A stretch of 64,000 bases of DNA from the NCBI GenBank assembly GCA_020632875.1, contig JACKET010000023.1, forward strand, positions 48,175 through 112,174. The letters run 5' to 3'. Position numbers and translations under genes: made by a program. This DNA comes from Alphaproteobacteria bacterium. GTDB lineage: Bacteria > Myxococcota_A > UBA796 > GCA-2862545. The number at the start of each line of letters is the position of its first letter. Within the stretch, counting starts at the first letter, position 1. A model generated the notes under the pieces. That model saw only the letters and a list, made by a program, of their open reading frames with translations. It searched no databases and was not told the DNA's origin. This document shows, piece after piece, positions 1-8,598 of this stretch.

Positions 1-191
1 CTGGAAGTCCATGGCGGAGCATAGACACCGTGTGGGCCGGCGTCACAGGGGGGGCCGTTTCTCGCGTGTACGCGCGCGGGCGATGGGTTACGTCCTCCTG
101 TTCCTTCCTCCGGCATCTCCGCGCCGCCCCGTCTGGCGCCGACCGCCCCAACCGGCGGGCCCTCCGGGCCCCACACCCTCCGAGAAGAGCC

Positions 192-2789
192 ATGGACGAC
201 TTCGCCGCGAACGTCATCCCGATCCGCATCGAAGAGGAGATGCAGAACTCGTACATGGACTACTCCATGTCCGTGATCATCGGGCGCGCCCTGCCCGATG
301 TGCGCGACGGCCTCAAGCCCGTGCACCGGCGGATCCTCTACGCGATGCACATGGAGGGGCTGCAGGCGAACAAGAAGTACAGCAAGTGCGCCGGCGTCGT
401 CGGCGAGGTGCTGAAGAAGTACCACCCGCACGGCGATTCGGCCGTGTACGACGCGCTCGTCCGCATGGCGCAGCCCTGGAACCTCCGGTACCCGCTGGTC
501 GACGGCCAGGGCAACTTCGGCAGCGTCGACGGCGACCCGGCCGCCGCCTACCGGTACACCGAGTGCAAGATGACGAAGCTCGCCGAAGAGCTCCTGGTCG
601 ACATCGACAAGGAGACCGTGAGCTTCTCGCCGAACTTCGACGGCACGGTCGAAGAGCCCGACGTGCTGCCCTGTGCGTACCCCAACCTCCTGGTCAACGG
701 CGCCGACGGCATCGCGGTCGGCATGGCCACGAAGATCCCGCCGCACAACCTGCGCGAAGTGATCGACGCGTGCATCGCCCACATCGAGAACCCGGCGATC
801 GACGTCGAGGGCCTGATGCAGTTCATCCCGGCCCCCGACTTCCCCACGGCGGGCACGATCTACGGCCGCGCGGGCGTGAAAGAGGCCTACGAGAAGGGCC
901 GCGGGCGCATCGTGCTCCGCGGCAACGCGTTCTTCGAAGACATCGACCACGGCGCCCGGCGGGCGATCATCATCGACGAGATCCCCTACCAGGTGAACAA
1001 GGCGCGGCTGATCCAGCAGATCGCCGAGCTCGTGAAAGAGAAGAAGATCGAGGGCATCTCGAACATCCGCGACGAGTCCGACCGCCAGGGCATGCGCGTC
1101 GTGATCGAGCTGAAGCGCGACGCGTTCGAAGAGGTCGTGCTGAACCACCTGTTCAAGCAGACCGCCCTCCAGAGCACGTTCGGCGTGATCCTGCTCGCCA
1201 TCGTCAACCAGCGCCCGCAGATCCTCGATCTGCAGCAGATGATCAAGTACTACGTCGATCATCGGCGCGAGGTCGTGCTCCGCCGCACGCGGTACGAGCT
1301 CCGGAAGGCCCGCGAGCGCGCGCACCTGTTGGAGGGCTACCGGATCGCGCTCGACAACCTCGACGAGGTGATCGCACTGATCCGCGCCTCGGCGACCCCC
1401 GCCGACGCGCGCGACGGGCTCGTGAGCCGCTTCGGCCTGTCTGTGGCCCAGGCCATCGCGATCCTCGAGCTCCGGCTCCAGCGCCTGACGGGGATGGAGC
1501 GCGAGAAGATCGAAGAGGAGTACGCCGCGCTGCTCGTCCGCATCGGCGAGCTCGAGGCCATCCTCGGGTCGTTCGAGCTGCTGATGGACGTGGTGAAGAA
1601 CGAGCTGATCTCCGTCCGCGACCGGTTCGGCGACGAGCGCCGCACCCGCATCGTCGACGCGAAGGGCGAGCTCTCGATGCTCGACCTCGTCGCCGAAGAG
1701 GATCACGTCGTGACCCTCTCGCACCTCGGCTACATCAAGCGCTGCTCGCCCGACGAGTGGCGGATGCAGCGCCGCGGCGGGATGGGCAAGAAGGGGATGA
1801 ACACCCGCGACGAAGACTTCGTCACGAGCATCTTCATCGCGAACACCCACTCGATCCTGATGGTGTTCACCGACACCGGCAAGGTGTACCCGCTCCAGGT
1901 CTACGAGGTGCCCGAGGCCGGTCGCACGGCGCGCGGGCGCCCCATCGTGAACCTCGTGCCCGTCGCACCCGACGAGCGCATCGCGGCTGTCGTGTCCGTG
2001 AAGCCCGAAGAGCTCGAGGCCGAGGGCACCGATCTGGTGTTCGTCTCTCGACAGGGCCTCGTGAAGCGCACGCCGCTCACGGCCTACCGCAACATCCGCC
2101 AGGGTGGCCTCATCGCCACCGGCGTCGCCGAGGGCGACTCCCTGGTCGTCGTCCAGAAGCTCGAAGACGGGGCCGAGGTCGACGTGATGATCTTCTCCGC
2201 GAACGGCCAGTGCATCCGCTTTCCGAAGCAGGGCAGCAAGGGCGCGCCGGTCTTCGGGCGCACCGCGCGGGGCAACAAGGGCATCAACCTCGCCGACGAC
2301 GATCAGGTCGTCGACATGCTGTTCGTCCCGGCGGGCGCCGAGCCCGACGAGTCCGAAGGCGAGGGCGAAGGCGAAGAAGAGGTCGACAACACGCTCGACG
2401 AGTCCGCCGACGAGAGCGACGACGTGGTGCTCGACGAAGAGCCCGAGGTCACGCTCCTCACGATCACGGCGCTCGGCTACGGCAAGCGCACGCCGCTCGA
2501 CGAGCGCACGTACCGGGTCCAGGGCCGCAACGGGAAGGGGATCATCTCCCACAAGACCGGCGAGGACGTGGGCGAGGTGGTCGGCGCGCGCACCGTGGGC
2601 GTCGACGACCAGCTGATGATCGTCACCGACACGGGCCGCGTGATCCGCATCGCGGCCGGCTCGGTGCGCTTCGTGAAGAGCCGCAGCAGCAAGGGCGTGC
2701 GCCTCATGAAGCTCGACGAGGGCGAGCGTATCGTCGACATGGCGCTGCTCGTCGACACCGAAGACGAAGACGAGGTCGGGGAGGAGTGA
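192..2789 (+). CDS. gyrA: DNA gyrase subunit A
   Basis: Breakage-reunion subunit of type IIA topoisomerase (865 aa), which introduces negative supercoils together with GyrB. The N-terminal domain carries the catalytic tyrosine in RYTE (Tyr122) and the quinolone-determining segment with Ser83 and Asp87, the same numbers as in E. coli, so the classical resistance sites look wild-type. The C-terminal beta-pinwheel has a GyrA-box at 526-532 reading QRRGGMG, where the usual Lys is Met; this box favours gyrase over ParC. A strongly acidic insert (about 717-753) sits inside the pinwheel. The ATG at 192 gives the conserved N-terminus; the frame extends upstream without homologous sequence. The stop overlaps the next ATG by one base. 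Nothing convincing was recognised in the 191 bases upstream. Confidence 0.97.
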   Translation: MDDFAANVIPIRIEEEMQNSYMDYSMSVIIGRALPDVRDGLKPVHRRILYAMHMEGLQANKKYSKCAGVVGEVLKKYHPHGDSAVYDALVRMAQPWNLRYPLVDGQGNFGSVDGDPAAAYRYTECKMTKLAEELLVDIDKETVSFSPNFDGTVEEPDVLPCAYPNLLVNGADGIAVGMATKIPPHNLREVIDACIAHIENPAIDVEGLMQFIPAPDFPTAGTIYGRAGVKEAYEKGRGRIVLRGNAFFEDIDHGARRAIIIDEIPYQVNKARLIQQIAELVKEKKIEGISNIRDESDRQGMRVVIELKRDAFEEVVLNHLFKQTALQSTFGVILLAIVNQRPQILDLQQMIKYYVDHRREVVLRRTRYELRKARERAHLLEGYRIALDNLDEVIALIRASATPADARDGLVSRFGLSVAQAIAILELRLQRLTGMEREKIEEEYAALLVRIGELEAILGSFELLMDVVKNELISVRDRFGDERRTRIVDAKGELSMLDLVAEEDHVVTLSHLGYIKRCSPDEWRMQRRGGMGKKGMNTRDEDFVTSIFIANTHSILMVFTDTGKVYPLQVYEVPEAGRTARGRPIVNLVPVAPDERIAAVVSVKPEELEAEGTDLVFVSRQGLVKRTPLTAYRNIRQGGLIATGVAEGDSLVVVQKLEDGAEVDVMIFSANGQCIRFPKQGSKGAPVFGRTARGNKGINLADDDQVVDMLFVPAGAEPDESEGEGEGEEEVDNTLDESADESDDVVLDEEPEVTLLTITALGYGKRTPLDERTYRVQGRNGKGIISHKTGEDVGEVVGARTVGVDDQLMIVTDTGRVIRIAAGSVRFVKSRSSKGVRLMKLDEGERIVDMALLVDTEDEDEVGEE

Positions 2790-3055
2790 TGGCGGGCGCA
2801 TCTTCCGAAGACGGGCCGGGAATCTGCCCGATCTGCCGCAGCCAGGACGACTACCGCGTACCCACGTTCACCCTGTGGGGCGGCATGGTCGGGCACCGGT
2901 TGATCAACCACGTGTACTGCAACCAGTGCGGCACCGGTTTCAACAGCGCCACGGGGAAGAGCAACCTGGGCCGCATCATCGCGTACCAGGCCTTCATGTT
3001 CGTCATCTTCGTGCCGATCTTCTTCATCCTCTTCTTGTTGTTGCTCAACCTCTGA
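2789..3055 (+). CDS. small zinc-ribbon, C-terminally membrane-anchored protein
   Basis: Hypothetical protein of 88 aa. Two CxxC knuckles (CPIC at residues 13-16, CNQC at 44-47) suggest a zinc ribbon, followed by one strongly hydrophobic segment (about 67-87) at the C-terminus, so the ribbon is probably cytoplasmic and tail-anchored. The ATG overlaps the gyrA stop codon (TGATG), which implies translational coupling to gyrA. No enzymatic motif is visible. The pairing with gyrA may only reflect co-transcription. Confidence 0.85.
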   Translation: MAGASSEDGPGICPICRSQDDYRVPTFTLWGGMVGHRLINHVYCNQCGTGFNSATGKSNLGRIIAYQAFMFVIFVPIFFILFLLLLNL

Positions 3056-3073
3056 GCGGCGATTCGGAGTACG

Positions 3074-3925
3074 ATGTTCGAAATGGTCACGAGCACGCCT
3101 CTCCCGCACCGAGTCGAAGTACGCCGCCGCGCCCGCCGCGGGTGGGGGATGCTCGTCGTCGCGCCGGCGCTCGCCAGCGCCTGCATGACTGCGCTGCTCG
3201 GCGGTGGATTGCTCGTCACGCCGGCCTCTCCGCTCGCCCTCGGGCGCGCCGATGCGATGCTGGGCCGCGGGATGCCCGTCGATGCCGTGGCGCACTACGA
3301 GGCCATCGCGGTCACCAGCCCCTTCGACAGCTTCAAGAAGTACGCGTTGCGCCGCGCCGCGCGCGTGTACGAGCTCGAGCTCGATCAGCCCGCCGATGCG
3401 CGCCGGGTGCTGCAGCAGCTGCTCCAGCTGGGCGTCACGCCGGGCGAGCAGTCCGAGGTGCGCGAGCAGCTCGCCGAGCTGTATCTCGCCGAGCGCGACG
3501 AGCAGGCCGCTGCGCACCAGTACCGCCTGGCCTACGAGGCGAACCGCGAGCGCCCCGCGCTGCTCGCCCGCTCCGCCGAGCTCCGCGCCGCGCGGGGTGA
3601 GATCGTGCGCGCCCGCAACCTGTGGAACCAGCTGCTCAGCGAGCACCCCGACACGTGGGGCGCGCGCGCCAACCTCGGTCTCGGCGAGCTCGCGCTGGCG
3701 CAGGGCCACTCGGCACAGGCCCTCCGTCCCTTCCAGGAAGCCGCGAAGTCCGACGAAGAGCACCTCGCGAAGGCCGCCCGCCTCGGGCTCGCGGCCTGCT
3801 ACGAGCGCCTCGGCGAGCTCGACGGCGCCATGGCCGAGCTCGATCAGGCCGACCTGCCCGACGATGTCCGCGACCGGCGCAAGTCCGCGCTGATCGAGCG
3901 GCAGTCCTTCAAGAACGCCGAGTAG
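3074..3925 (+). CDS. TPR-repeat membrane protein
   Basis: 283 aa. An Arg-rich N-terminus precedes one transmembrane or signal-anchor segment (about 24-48); the rest is alpha-helical with several tetratricopeptide-like repeats, for example an LGLGELALAQGHSAQAL unit near residue 200 and LGLAACYERLGELDGAM near 240. This suggests a periplasmic protein-interaction scaffold. GGAG lies 4 bases before the ATG. It lies 18 bases after the zinc-ribbon gene and is probably in the gyrA transcription unit. The partner and pathway cannot be told from sequence. Confidence 0.85.
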   Translation: MFEMVTSTPLPHRVEVRRRARRGWGMLVVAPALASACMTALLGGGLLVTPASPLALGRADAMLGRGMPVDAVAHYEAIAVTSPFDSFKKYALRRAARVYELELDQPADARRVLQQLLQLGVTPGEQSEVREQLAELYLAERDEQAAAHQYRLAYEANRERPALLARSAELRAARGEIVRARNLWNQLLSEHPDTWGARANLGLGELALAQGHSAQALRPFQEAAKSDEEHLAKAARLGLAACYERLGELDGAMAELDQADLPDDVRDRRKSALIERQSFKNAE

Positions 3926-4115
3926 CGTTCATCGGGCACGCCTCGACTCCCGTCGAGACGTTCATCGGGATTGGGCGCCCCGGCTTCGCCGTCGGCTGTC
4001 CTCCGGGCTCGCTCGCGCTCGGTCGCTTCGCGACGGCGGCTGCGCCGCCCCCTCCGGCCCGCCTGGCGCGGGTCCCGATGGATCGGGCCTCCCGGCTCCG
4101 GCCGGGCCTGCCGCC
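3926..4115. other. intergenic GC-rich spacer with hairpins
   Basis: 190 bp between convergent genes. It contains a short direct repeat (GTTCATCGGG near 3929 and 3960), an inverted repeat CTCGAC/GTCGAG around 3943-3958, and a perfect 6-bp hairpin CCCGGC/GCCGGG at 4091-4106. The last could stop transcription from either side but has no T-tract. No coding frame with a credible start was found. Confidence 0.4.
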
Positions 4116-4487
4116 TCACATCATGACGGACAGCAGCCCCACCGCGAGCCCCACCACGAACATCGCGCCCACGATCGCGATGCCCCACCAGGGCACGGCG
4201 ACGTCGGCCGGATCCTCGACGGCGTCGAGGCCCAGCGGCTCGGCGGGCCTGGGCAGCTGGCCCGGCGCGAAGCTCACGCCCGCGGGGTCGGGGGGAACCG
4301 AGGGGCCGGGTCGGATCCAGCGGCCCCGGTCGGAGTCCCACGTGCGCTCTTCGGGCGGCGGAGGGATCGGATCGCAGGGCGCGTCGGCGCCGACCAGCGC
4401 CTCGACGGACGGCAGCTTCGCCGTGCCGTCGTTGGTCACCAGGGTGCGGTCGGGGGCTTTGGGCGCGTCGTCTCTGCGGTCGTCCAC
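4116..4487 (-). CDS. small tail-anchored hypothetical protein
   Basis: 123 aa, unrecognised. The soluble N-terminal part is Pro/Asp-rich and includes a WDSDRGRWIRPG segment near residue 50 that recalls short WW-like or DUF2510-type motifs. The C-terminus (99-123) is a single hydrophobic helix ending in SVMM, so the protein is probably tail-anchored with the bulk in the cytoplasm. It is transcribed divergently from the phosphodiesterase gene at 4529, 41 bases away. That it is a gene rests on codon use and the sensible membrane tail. Confidence 0.65.
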   Translation of the reverse strand: MDDRRDDAPKAPDRTLVTNDGTAKLPSVEALVGADAPCDPIPPPPEERTWDSDRGRWIRPGPSVPPDPAGVSFAPGQLPRPAEPLGLDAVEDPADVAVPWWGIAIVGAMFVVGLAVGLLSVMM

Positions 4488-4528
4488 ACGGTCCTCGCGC
4501 GCGGGGGAGGGGAAGGCTATCCCGTGAC

Positions 4529-5521
4529 ATGTCGATTCTACTGTGGCTCGCGGCGTGCATGCGGTCCGGCCCCGAGCCGACGCCCGTCCCGGAGGGCTCC
4601 GTGCGATCTGCGATCGTGATCGGCCATCGCGGCAGCCCCGGGCATCTGCCCGATCACACCCTCGAGGGGTACGCGCTCGCGGTGCGGCAGGGGGCCGACT
4701 TCATCGAGCCCGACCTCGTGTCCACGTCCGACGGGCACCTGATCGCGCGGCACGAGAACGAGCTGTCGCACACGACCGACGTGGCGACGCGCTTCCCCGA
4801 CCGCAAGGCCACGAAGACCGTCGACGGCGAGGCGATCACGGGCTGGTTCGCCGAGGACTTCACGCTCGCCGAGATCGGCACGCTCCGCGCGGTGCAGCCG
4901 TTCGCGAGCCGTCCGCACGACCACGACGGGGAGTACGCCATCCCCACGTTCGACGCGATCCTCGCGCTCCGGGCCGAGCTCTCCGCCGAGGTCGGGCGCG
5001 AGATCGGCGTCTACCCCGAGACCAAGCACCCCTCGTACTTCGACGCCGCGGGCCTGAGCCTCGAAGCGCCCATGCTCGCGGCCCTCCGCGCGCACGGCCT
5101 CGATCGCGCGGACGCGCCGGTGTTCGTGCAGTCGTTCGAGCTCGCGAACCTCGACGCGCTCGCCGCGCAGAGCGAGGTCCCCCGCATCCTGCTCGTCGGC
5201 GACCTCGATGCCACGCCCTTCGGCGACTCCCGCACCTACGGCGAGCTGCTCGCCGATCCCGCGGCGCTCCGTGGGCATGTGCGCGGGGTCGGGGTCCACA
5301 AGTCGCACCTCTGGTCCGAGTCGGGGCCCACGGGGCTCCTCGAGAAGCTCCATGCGGGCGGGCTGCTCGTCCACGTCTACACGTTCCGCAACGAGGCCGA
5401 CCAGCTCGGCCCGGCCGCCGCGGGCGATCCGCGGCGCGAGCTCCAGCGGTTCCTCGATCTCGGGGTCGACGGGGTGTTCGCCGACTACCCCGACGTCGCG
5501 GTGGGCGTCAGGGGACGGTGA
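4529..5521 (+). CDS. glycerophosphodiester phosphodiesterase lipoprotein
   Basis: 330 aa, GDPD/GlpQ family: hydrolyses glycerophosphodiesters to sn-glycerol-3-phosphate and an alcohol. Residues 1-10 form a short lipoprotein signal ending in LAAC, so it should be lipidated and act in the periplasm or at the outer membrane. Family signatures are HRG at 33-35, a metal-binding E60-P-D62, and His75 in ARHENELS, followed by the TIM-barrel strands (YPETKHP near 168, FVQSFE near 200, GVFADYPD at the C-terminus). It lies head-to-head with the tail-anchored protein gene and 70 bases before hemL. Confidence 0.92.
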   Translation: MSILLWLAACMRSGPEPTPVPEGSVRSAIVIGHRGSPGHLPDHTLEGYALAVRQGADFIEPDLVSTSDGHLIARHENELSHTTDVATRFPDRKATKTVDGEAITGWFAEDFTLAEIGTLRAVQPFASRPHDHDGEYAIPTFDAILALRAELSAEVGREIGVYPETKHPSYFDAAGLSLEAPMLAALRAHGLDRADAPVFVQSFELANLDALAAQSEVPRILLVGDLDATPFGDSRTYGELLADPAALRGHVRGVGVHKSHLWSESGPTGLLEKLHAGGLLVHVYTFRNEADQLGPAAAGDPRRELQRFLDLGVDGVFADYPDVAVGVRGR

Positions 5522-5591
5522 GGCGTGCGGCGGGCGCCGCGCGATCGGTTAGGTGCGGGCCCGTCGATTCCGACGCGACCCAGGAGTCCCG

Positions 5592-6872
5592 ATGTCGTCC
5601 CGTTCCGCCCGCATGCTCGAGCGCGCTCTCGCCGTCATCCCGGGGGGTGTGAACTCGCCGGTCCGCGCGTTCAAGGCCGTCGGGGGCAGCCCGCCGTTCA
5701 TCGCGCGGGGCGAGGGGCCCGAGGTCGTCGACGAAGACGGGCACCGGTACCTGGATCTGGTCGGCTCCTGGGGCGCCCTGCTGCTCGGGCACGCCAACCA
5801 GGCCGTGCTGGGCGCGACGATGGCGGCCGCGGCCCGCGGCAGCTCGTTCGGCGCGCCGACCGAGGCCGAGGTCGTGCTGGCCGAAGCGATCGTCGAGCGC
5901 GTGCCGAGCATCGAGAAGGTGCGGCTGTGCAGCTCGGGCACCGAGGCCACGATGCACGCGATCCGCCTGGCGCGGGGCTACACGGGCCGCGACAAGATCA
6001 TCAAGCTCGACGGCTGCTACCACGGCGCCCACGACGCGGTGCTCGTGCAGGCCGGCAGTGGCGTCGCGACCTTTGCGATCCCCGGCTCGCCGGGGGTGCC
6101 CGAGGCCGTCGCTGCGAACACGCTCGTGGCGCCGTTCAACGATCTCGATGCGATCGAGGATCTGCTCGAGCAGCACGGTGACGAGGTCGCCGCCCTGATC
6201 CTCGAGCCCATCACCGGCAACATGGGCTGCATCCCGCCGGCCGAGGGCTACCTGCAGGGCCTGCGCGACCTGTGCACGAGCCACGGCGTCGTGCTGATCT
6301 TCGACGAGGTCATGACCGGGTTCCGCGTGCACCGGGGCTGCGCTCAGGCGCTGTACGGCGTGACGCCCGACCTCACGACCCTCGGCAAGATCGTCGGCGG
6401 CGGGTACCCGCTCGCGGCGTTCGGCGGCAAGGCCGAGATCATGAACCACCTCGCGCCGCTCGGCCCGGTCTACCAGGCCGGCACGCTCTCGGGGAACCCG
6501 GTGGCCGTGGCCGCGGGCCTCGCGACGCTGAACCTGCTCGACGACGCCGTGTACGAACGCCTCGAGCGGCTCGGCCGCGCGCTCGAGAAGGCGCTGCAGC
6601 CGTCGCTGAACTACCACGGGTGCTCGATGCACCGCGTGGGCAGCATGTTCACGATCTACTTCTGCCCCGAGTCGCCGAAGAACTTCGACGACGTGAAGCG
6701 CAGCGATCTCGACGCGTTCTCGCGGTTCTTCCTCGCGGCTCTGAACACCGGCGTCTACCTGCCGCCCAGCCAGTTCGAAGCCGCGTTCCTGTCGGCCGCG
6801 CTGTCCGACGAGCAGATGATCCGCGTCATCGATGGGGTCGAGGCCGCCGTGGTGGCCGCTCACGTGTACTGA
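5592..6872 (+). CDS. hemL: glutamate-1-semialdehyde 2,1-aminomutase
   Basis: 426 aa, class III PLP aminotransferase fold. Converts glutamate-1-semialdehyde to 5-aminolevulinate in the C5 tetrapyrrole pathway; cytoplasmic. Visible signatures are IPGGVNSPVRAF near the N-terminus, SSGTEATMHAIRLAR (114-128), the cofactor Asp238 in FDEVMTGFR, and the PLP lysine Lys266 in TTLGKIVGGG, followed by AGTLSGNPVA. Length and motif order are typical. The ATG at 5592 gives the usual N-terminus, although the frame stays open upstream. Use of HemL implies a C5 route to haem. Confidence 0.97.
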   Translation: MSSRSARMLERALAVIPGGVNSPVRAFKAVGGSPPFIARGEGPEVVDEDGHRYLDLVGSWGALLLGHANQAVLGATMAAAARGSSFGAPTEAEVVLAEAIVERVPSIEKVRLCSSGTEATMHAIRLARGYTGRDKIIKLDGCYHGAHDAVLVQAGSGVATFAIPGSPGVPEAVAANTLVAPFNDLDAIEDLLEQHGDEVAALILEPITGNMGCIPPAEGYLQGLRDLCTSHGVVLIFDEVMTGFRVHRGCAQALYGVTPDLTTLGKIVGGGYPLAAFGGKAEIMNHLAPLGPVYQAGTLSGNPVAVAAGLATLNLLDDAVYERLERLGRALEKALQPSLNYHGCSMHRVGSMFTIYFCPESPKNFDDVKRSDLDAFSRFFLAALNTGVYLPPSQFEAAFLSAALSDEQMIRVIDGVEAAVVAAHVY

Positions 6873-6902
6873 GGCGTAGCGCCGCAATGGGTTGCAGGGT
6901 CG

Positions 6903-6931
6903 TTGCAGACCCCGCCCACAGCGCATTAATC
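6903..6931 (+). promoter_or_regulatory. candidate sigma70-type promoter for the atp genes
   Basis: TTGCAG (6903-6908) is followed after a 16-17 base spacer by the AT-rich stretch ATTAATC (6925-6931). This stands out in GC-rich surroundings and lies about 40 bases before the atpI start. A second TTGCAG occurs just upstream. This is inference from motif resemblance only. Confidence 0.35.
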
Positions 6932-6969
6932 GGTGCGTCCACCGAAGCGAGAGCTGGTTTCGTTCCACG

Positions 6970-7347
6970 ATGATCGACGTGAGACCAATGCTATCCGCCA
7001 CCGCAGCCCTCTCGGGGCTGTCGCTGATCGCCGCCGGGCTGGCGGGTCTCGGATCGTTGGGCCTCGTGCTCGCCGTCGCGCTCGCTTTCCTGAACCTGGC
7101 CACCCTGGCGGTGCTCGTGGGTCTCACGACCCGTGCCATCGGCCGCGGTGAGCCCGCGGCGGCCGGCCTGGCCGCGCTCTACGGCAAGACCCTCGTGCTG
7201 CTCGGCGCGCTCGCGCTGCTCGGCGGTGCGGTGGGCTTCGAGCCCGTCGCCATCGGCTTCGTGCTCGTCATGTCGTGCTTCACGATCGCGGCCCCGATGG
7301 TCGCGCTGTTCCACCGTTCCACCCCGCAGACCGTGGAGGCGCTGTGA
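6970..7347 (+). CDS. atpI: AtpI-like membrane protein of the F0 cluster
   Basis: 125 aa, almost entirely hydrophobic with about four membrane segments, including a TRAIGRGEPAAAG loop after the second. Size, topology and position immediately before atpB match ATP synthase protein I, which assists assembly of the c-ring. The family is poorly conserved, so the name rests mainly on context. The ATG at 6970 starts MIDVRPML; the stop overlaps the GTG of atpB (GTGA), indicating translational coupling. Confidence 0.65.
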   Translation: MIDVRPMLSATAALSGLSLIAAGLAGLGSLGLVLAVALAFLNLATLAVLVGLTTRAIGRGEPAAAGLAALYGKTLVLLGALALLGGAVGFEPVAIGFVLVMSCFTIAAPMVALFHRSTPQTVEAL

Positions 7348-8114
7348 TCGCGTCCGGTTTCTCCTGGTTCAACATCATCGCGCCGCTCGACCAGAACGCG
7401 CTGGGGGCCGTGGGTGGCGCCGACTACAACGTCACGATCACGATGGCCCACGCGTGGCTCTCGTGCGCCGGCGTGCTCCTCTTCGCCGTGCTCGGTCGCC
7501 TGGCGATCGCGAGCGCCTCGTCCCGCCCCGGGATGGAGAAGTACTACGCCGACGAGAAGCTCTCGATCCGCACGATCGTCGAGCTGTTCGGCACCTTCGT
7601 CCGCAACATGATGTCCGACGTGATGCCGAAGCACGAGGTCAAGCACTACTCGCCGTTCATCGCGACGTTGTTCCTCTACATCCTGTTCTGCAACCTGCAG
7701 GGCGTGATCCCCGGCCTCGTGCCGCCGACCGACAACGTGAACACGAACGTGGGCATGGCGATCGCCAGCTTCCTGGTGTTCATGTGGGTCGGCCTGTCTC
7801 GCGACGCCGTCGGCTTCATCAAGCACCTCATGGGTCCGATGCTGCCGCTCGCGGTCCTCATGTTCCCGCTGGAGACGCTGTCGCTGCTGCTGCGTCCGAT
7901 GACGCTCGCGCTTCGCCTCACCGGCAACCTCTTCGGTGATCACCTGGTGTTCACCATCATCAGCGGCGAGGTCCCCCTCCTCGTGCCGTCGGCCCTGCTC
8001 GGACTCGCGATCTTCGTGTCCTTCATGCAGGCCTTCGTCTTCTCGCTGCTCTCGGCGGTCTACGTCGGTCTCTCGCTCCCGCACGACCACCACGACCACC
8101 ACGAAGCTCACTGA
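7344..8114 (+). CDS. atpB: ATP synthase F0 subunit a
   Basis: 256 aa, stator subunit forming the two ion half-channels beside the c-ring. The essential arginine is Arg191 in LALRLTGNLFGDH, in the penultimate conserved helix; MQAF (228-231) in the last helix is also typical. Five or more membrane helices are evident. The C-terminus ends in a His-rich tail (HDHHDHHEAH) of unknown role. GTG start overlapping the atpI stop. A gap of about 46 bases separates it from atpE. Confidence 0.96.
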   Translation: MIASGFSWFNIIAPLDQNALGAVGGADYNVTITMAHAWLSCAGVLLFAVLGRLAIASASSRPGMEKYYADEKLSIRTIVELFGTFVRNMMSDVMPKHEVKHYSPFIATLFLYILFCNLQGVIPGLVPPTDNVNTNVGMAIASFLVFMWVGLSRDAVGFIKHLMGPMLPLAVLMFPLETLSLLLRPMTLALRLTGNLFGDHLVFTIISGEVPLLVPSALLGLAIFVSFMQAFVFSLLSAVYVGLSLPHDHHDHHEAH

Positions 8115-8160
8115 ACCCCGCGTCTCGAACCGTGTCCCTGTTTGGGACTGGAGGAATGTC

Positions 8161-8469
8161 ATGAAGAACTGGATGCCGCTGTTGGTCGCGCTCGCCGTGC
8201 TGCTCACCAGCCAGGCCGCGTACGCGCAGGAAGCGGCCGCCACCCCCGGTGGGTACTGGGGCATCGGCGCCGGCCTCGCCATGGGTCTCGCCGCGCTCGG
8301 AGGCACGTACGGCCAGGGCAACGCTGCCCGTGGCTTCTACGAGAGCGTCAGCCGGAACCCCCAGGCGGCCGACAAGATCCAGACCAGCTTCTTCGTCGGT
8401 CTGGCCTTCATCGAGTCGCTCGTCATCTTCGCCTTCGCGATCGCGTTCCTCCTCCAGCAGGGCCGCTGA
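8161..8469 (+). CDS. atpE: ATP synthase F0 subunit c with Na+-type ligand set
   Basis: 102 aa c-ring subunit. An N-terminal signal-like segment (1-22, ending AYAQE) precedes helix 1 (about 33-60, with GQGNAARG) and helix 2 (about 76-98). The ion-binding carboxylate is Glu85, followed by Ser86 in AFIESLVIF; Gln52 in GQG faces it from helix 1. Gln plus Glu-Ser is the set seen in Na+-binding c-rings such as Ilyobacter, although the helix-1 Pro found there is Gly here. No F1 genes or atpF follow; they must lie elsewhere in the genome. Confidence 0.95.
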   Translation: MKNWMPLLVALAVLLTSQAAYAQEAAATPGGYWGIGAGLAMGLAALGGTYGQGNAARGFYESVSRNPQAADKIQTSFFVGLAFIESLVIFAFAIAFLLQQGR

Positions 8470-8598
8470 TTCGAGAGGGCGCCTCCTGGCCCCATTCGCT
8501 CGAATGCTTCGTCGCTGCGTCGGTCGCGTACTGAAGTACGCTTCCCTCCTTGCTCCTCGCCTTCGAACGAATGGGACTCAGGATCCGCCTCTCGAATG
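8469..8598. repeat. large imperfect inverted repeat downstream of atpE
   Basis: Left arm 8469-8508 and right arm 8561-8597 are imperfect reverse complements of each other (shared blocks ATTCGAGAGG/CCTCTCGAAT and CCCATTCG/CGAATGGG). The centre contains a perfect 6-bp hairpin GCGTAC/GTACGC (8526-8541). The element can fold into a long cruciform or stem-loop directly after the atpE stop. It could be a transcript-end or mRNA-stabilising structure, or a miniature repeat element. It has no T-tract. Confidence 0.65.

Noticed and set aside
1..12. Divergent gene starting at a minus-strand ATG (position 12)
   Set aside because: Only four codons are inside the window and no Shine-Dalgarno precedes it; not supportable.
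11..3055. Long plus-strand open frame running through gyrA in another frame
   Set aside because: It is Arg-rich antiparallel to gyrA codon structure; only its last 89 codons (from 2789) have a real start and family-like features.
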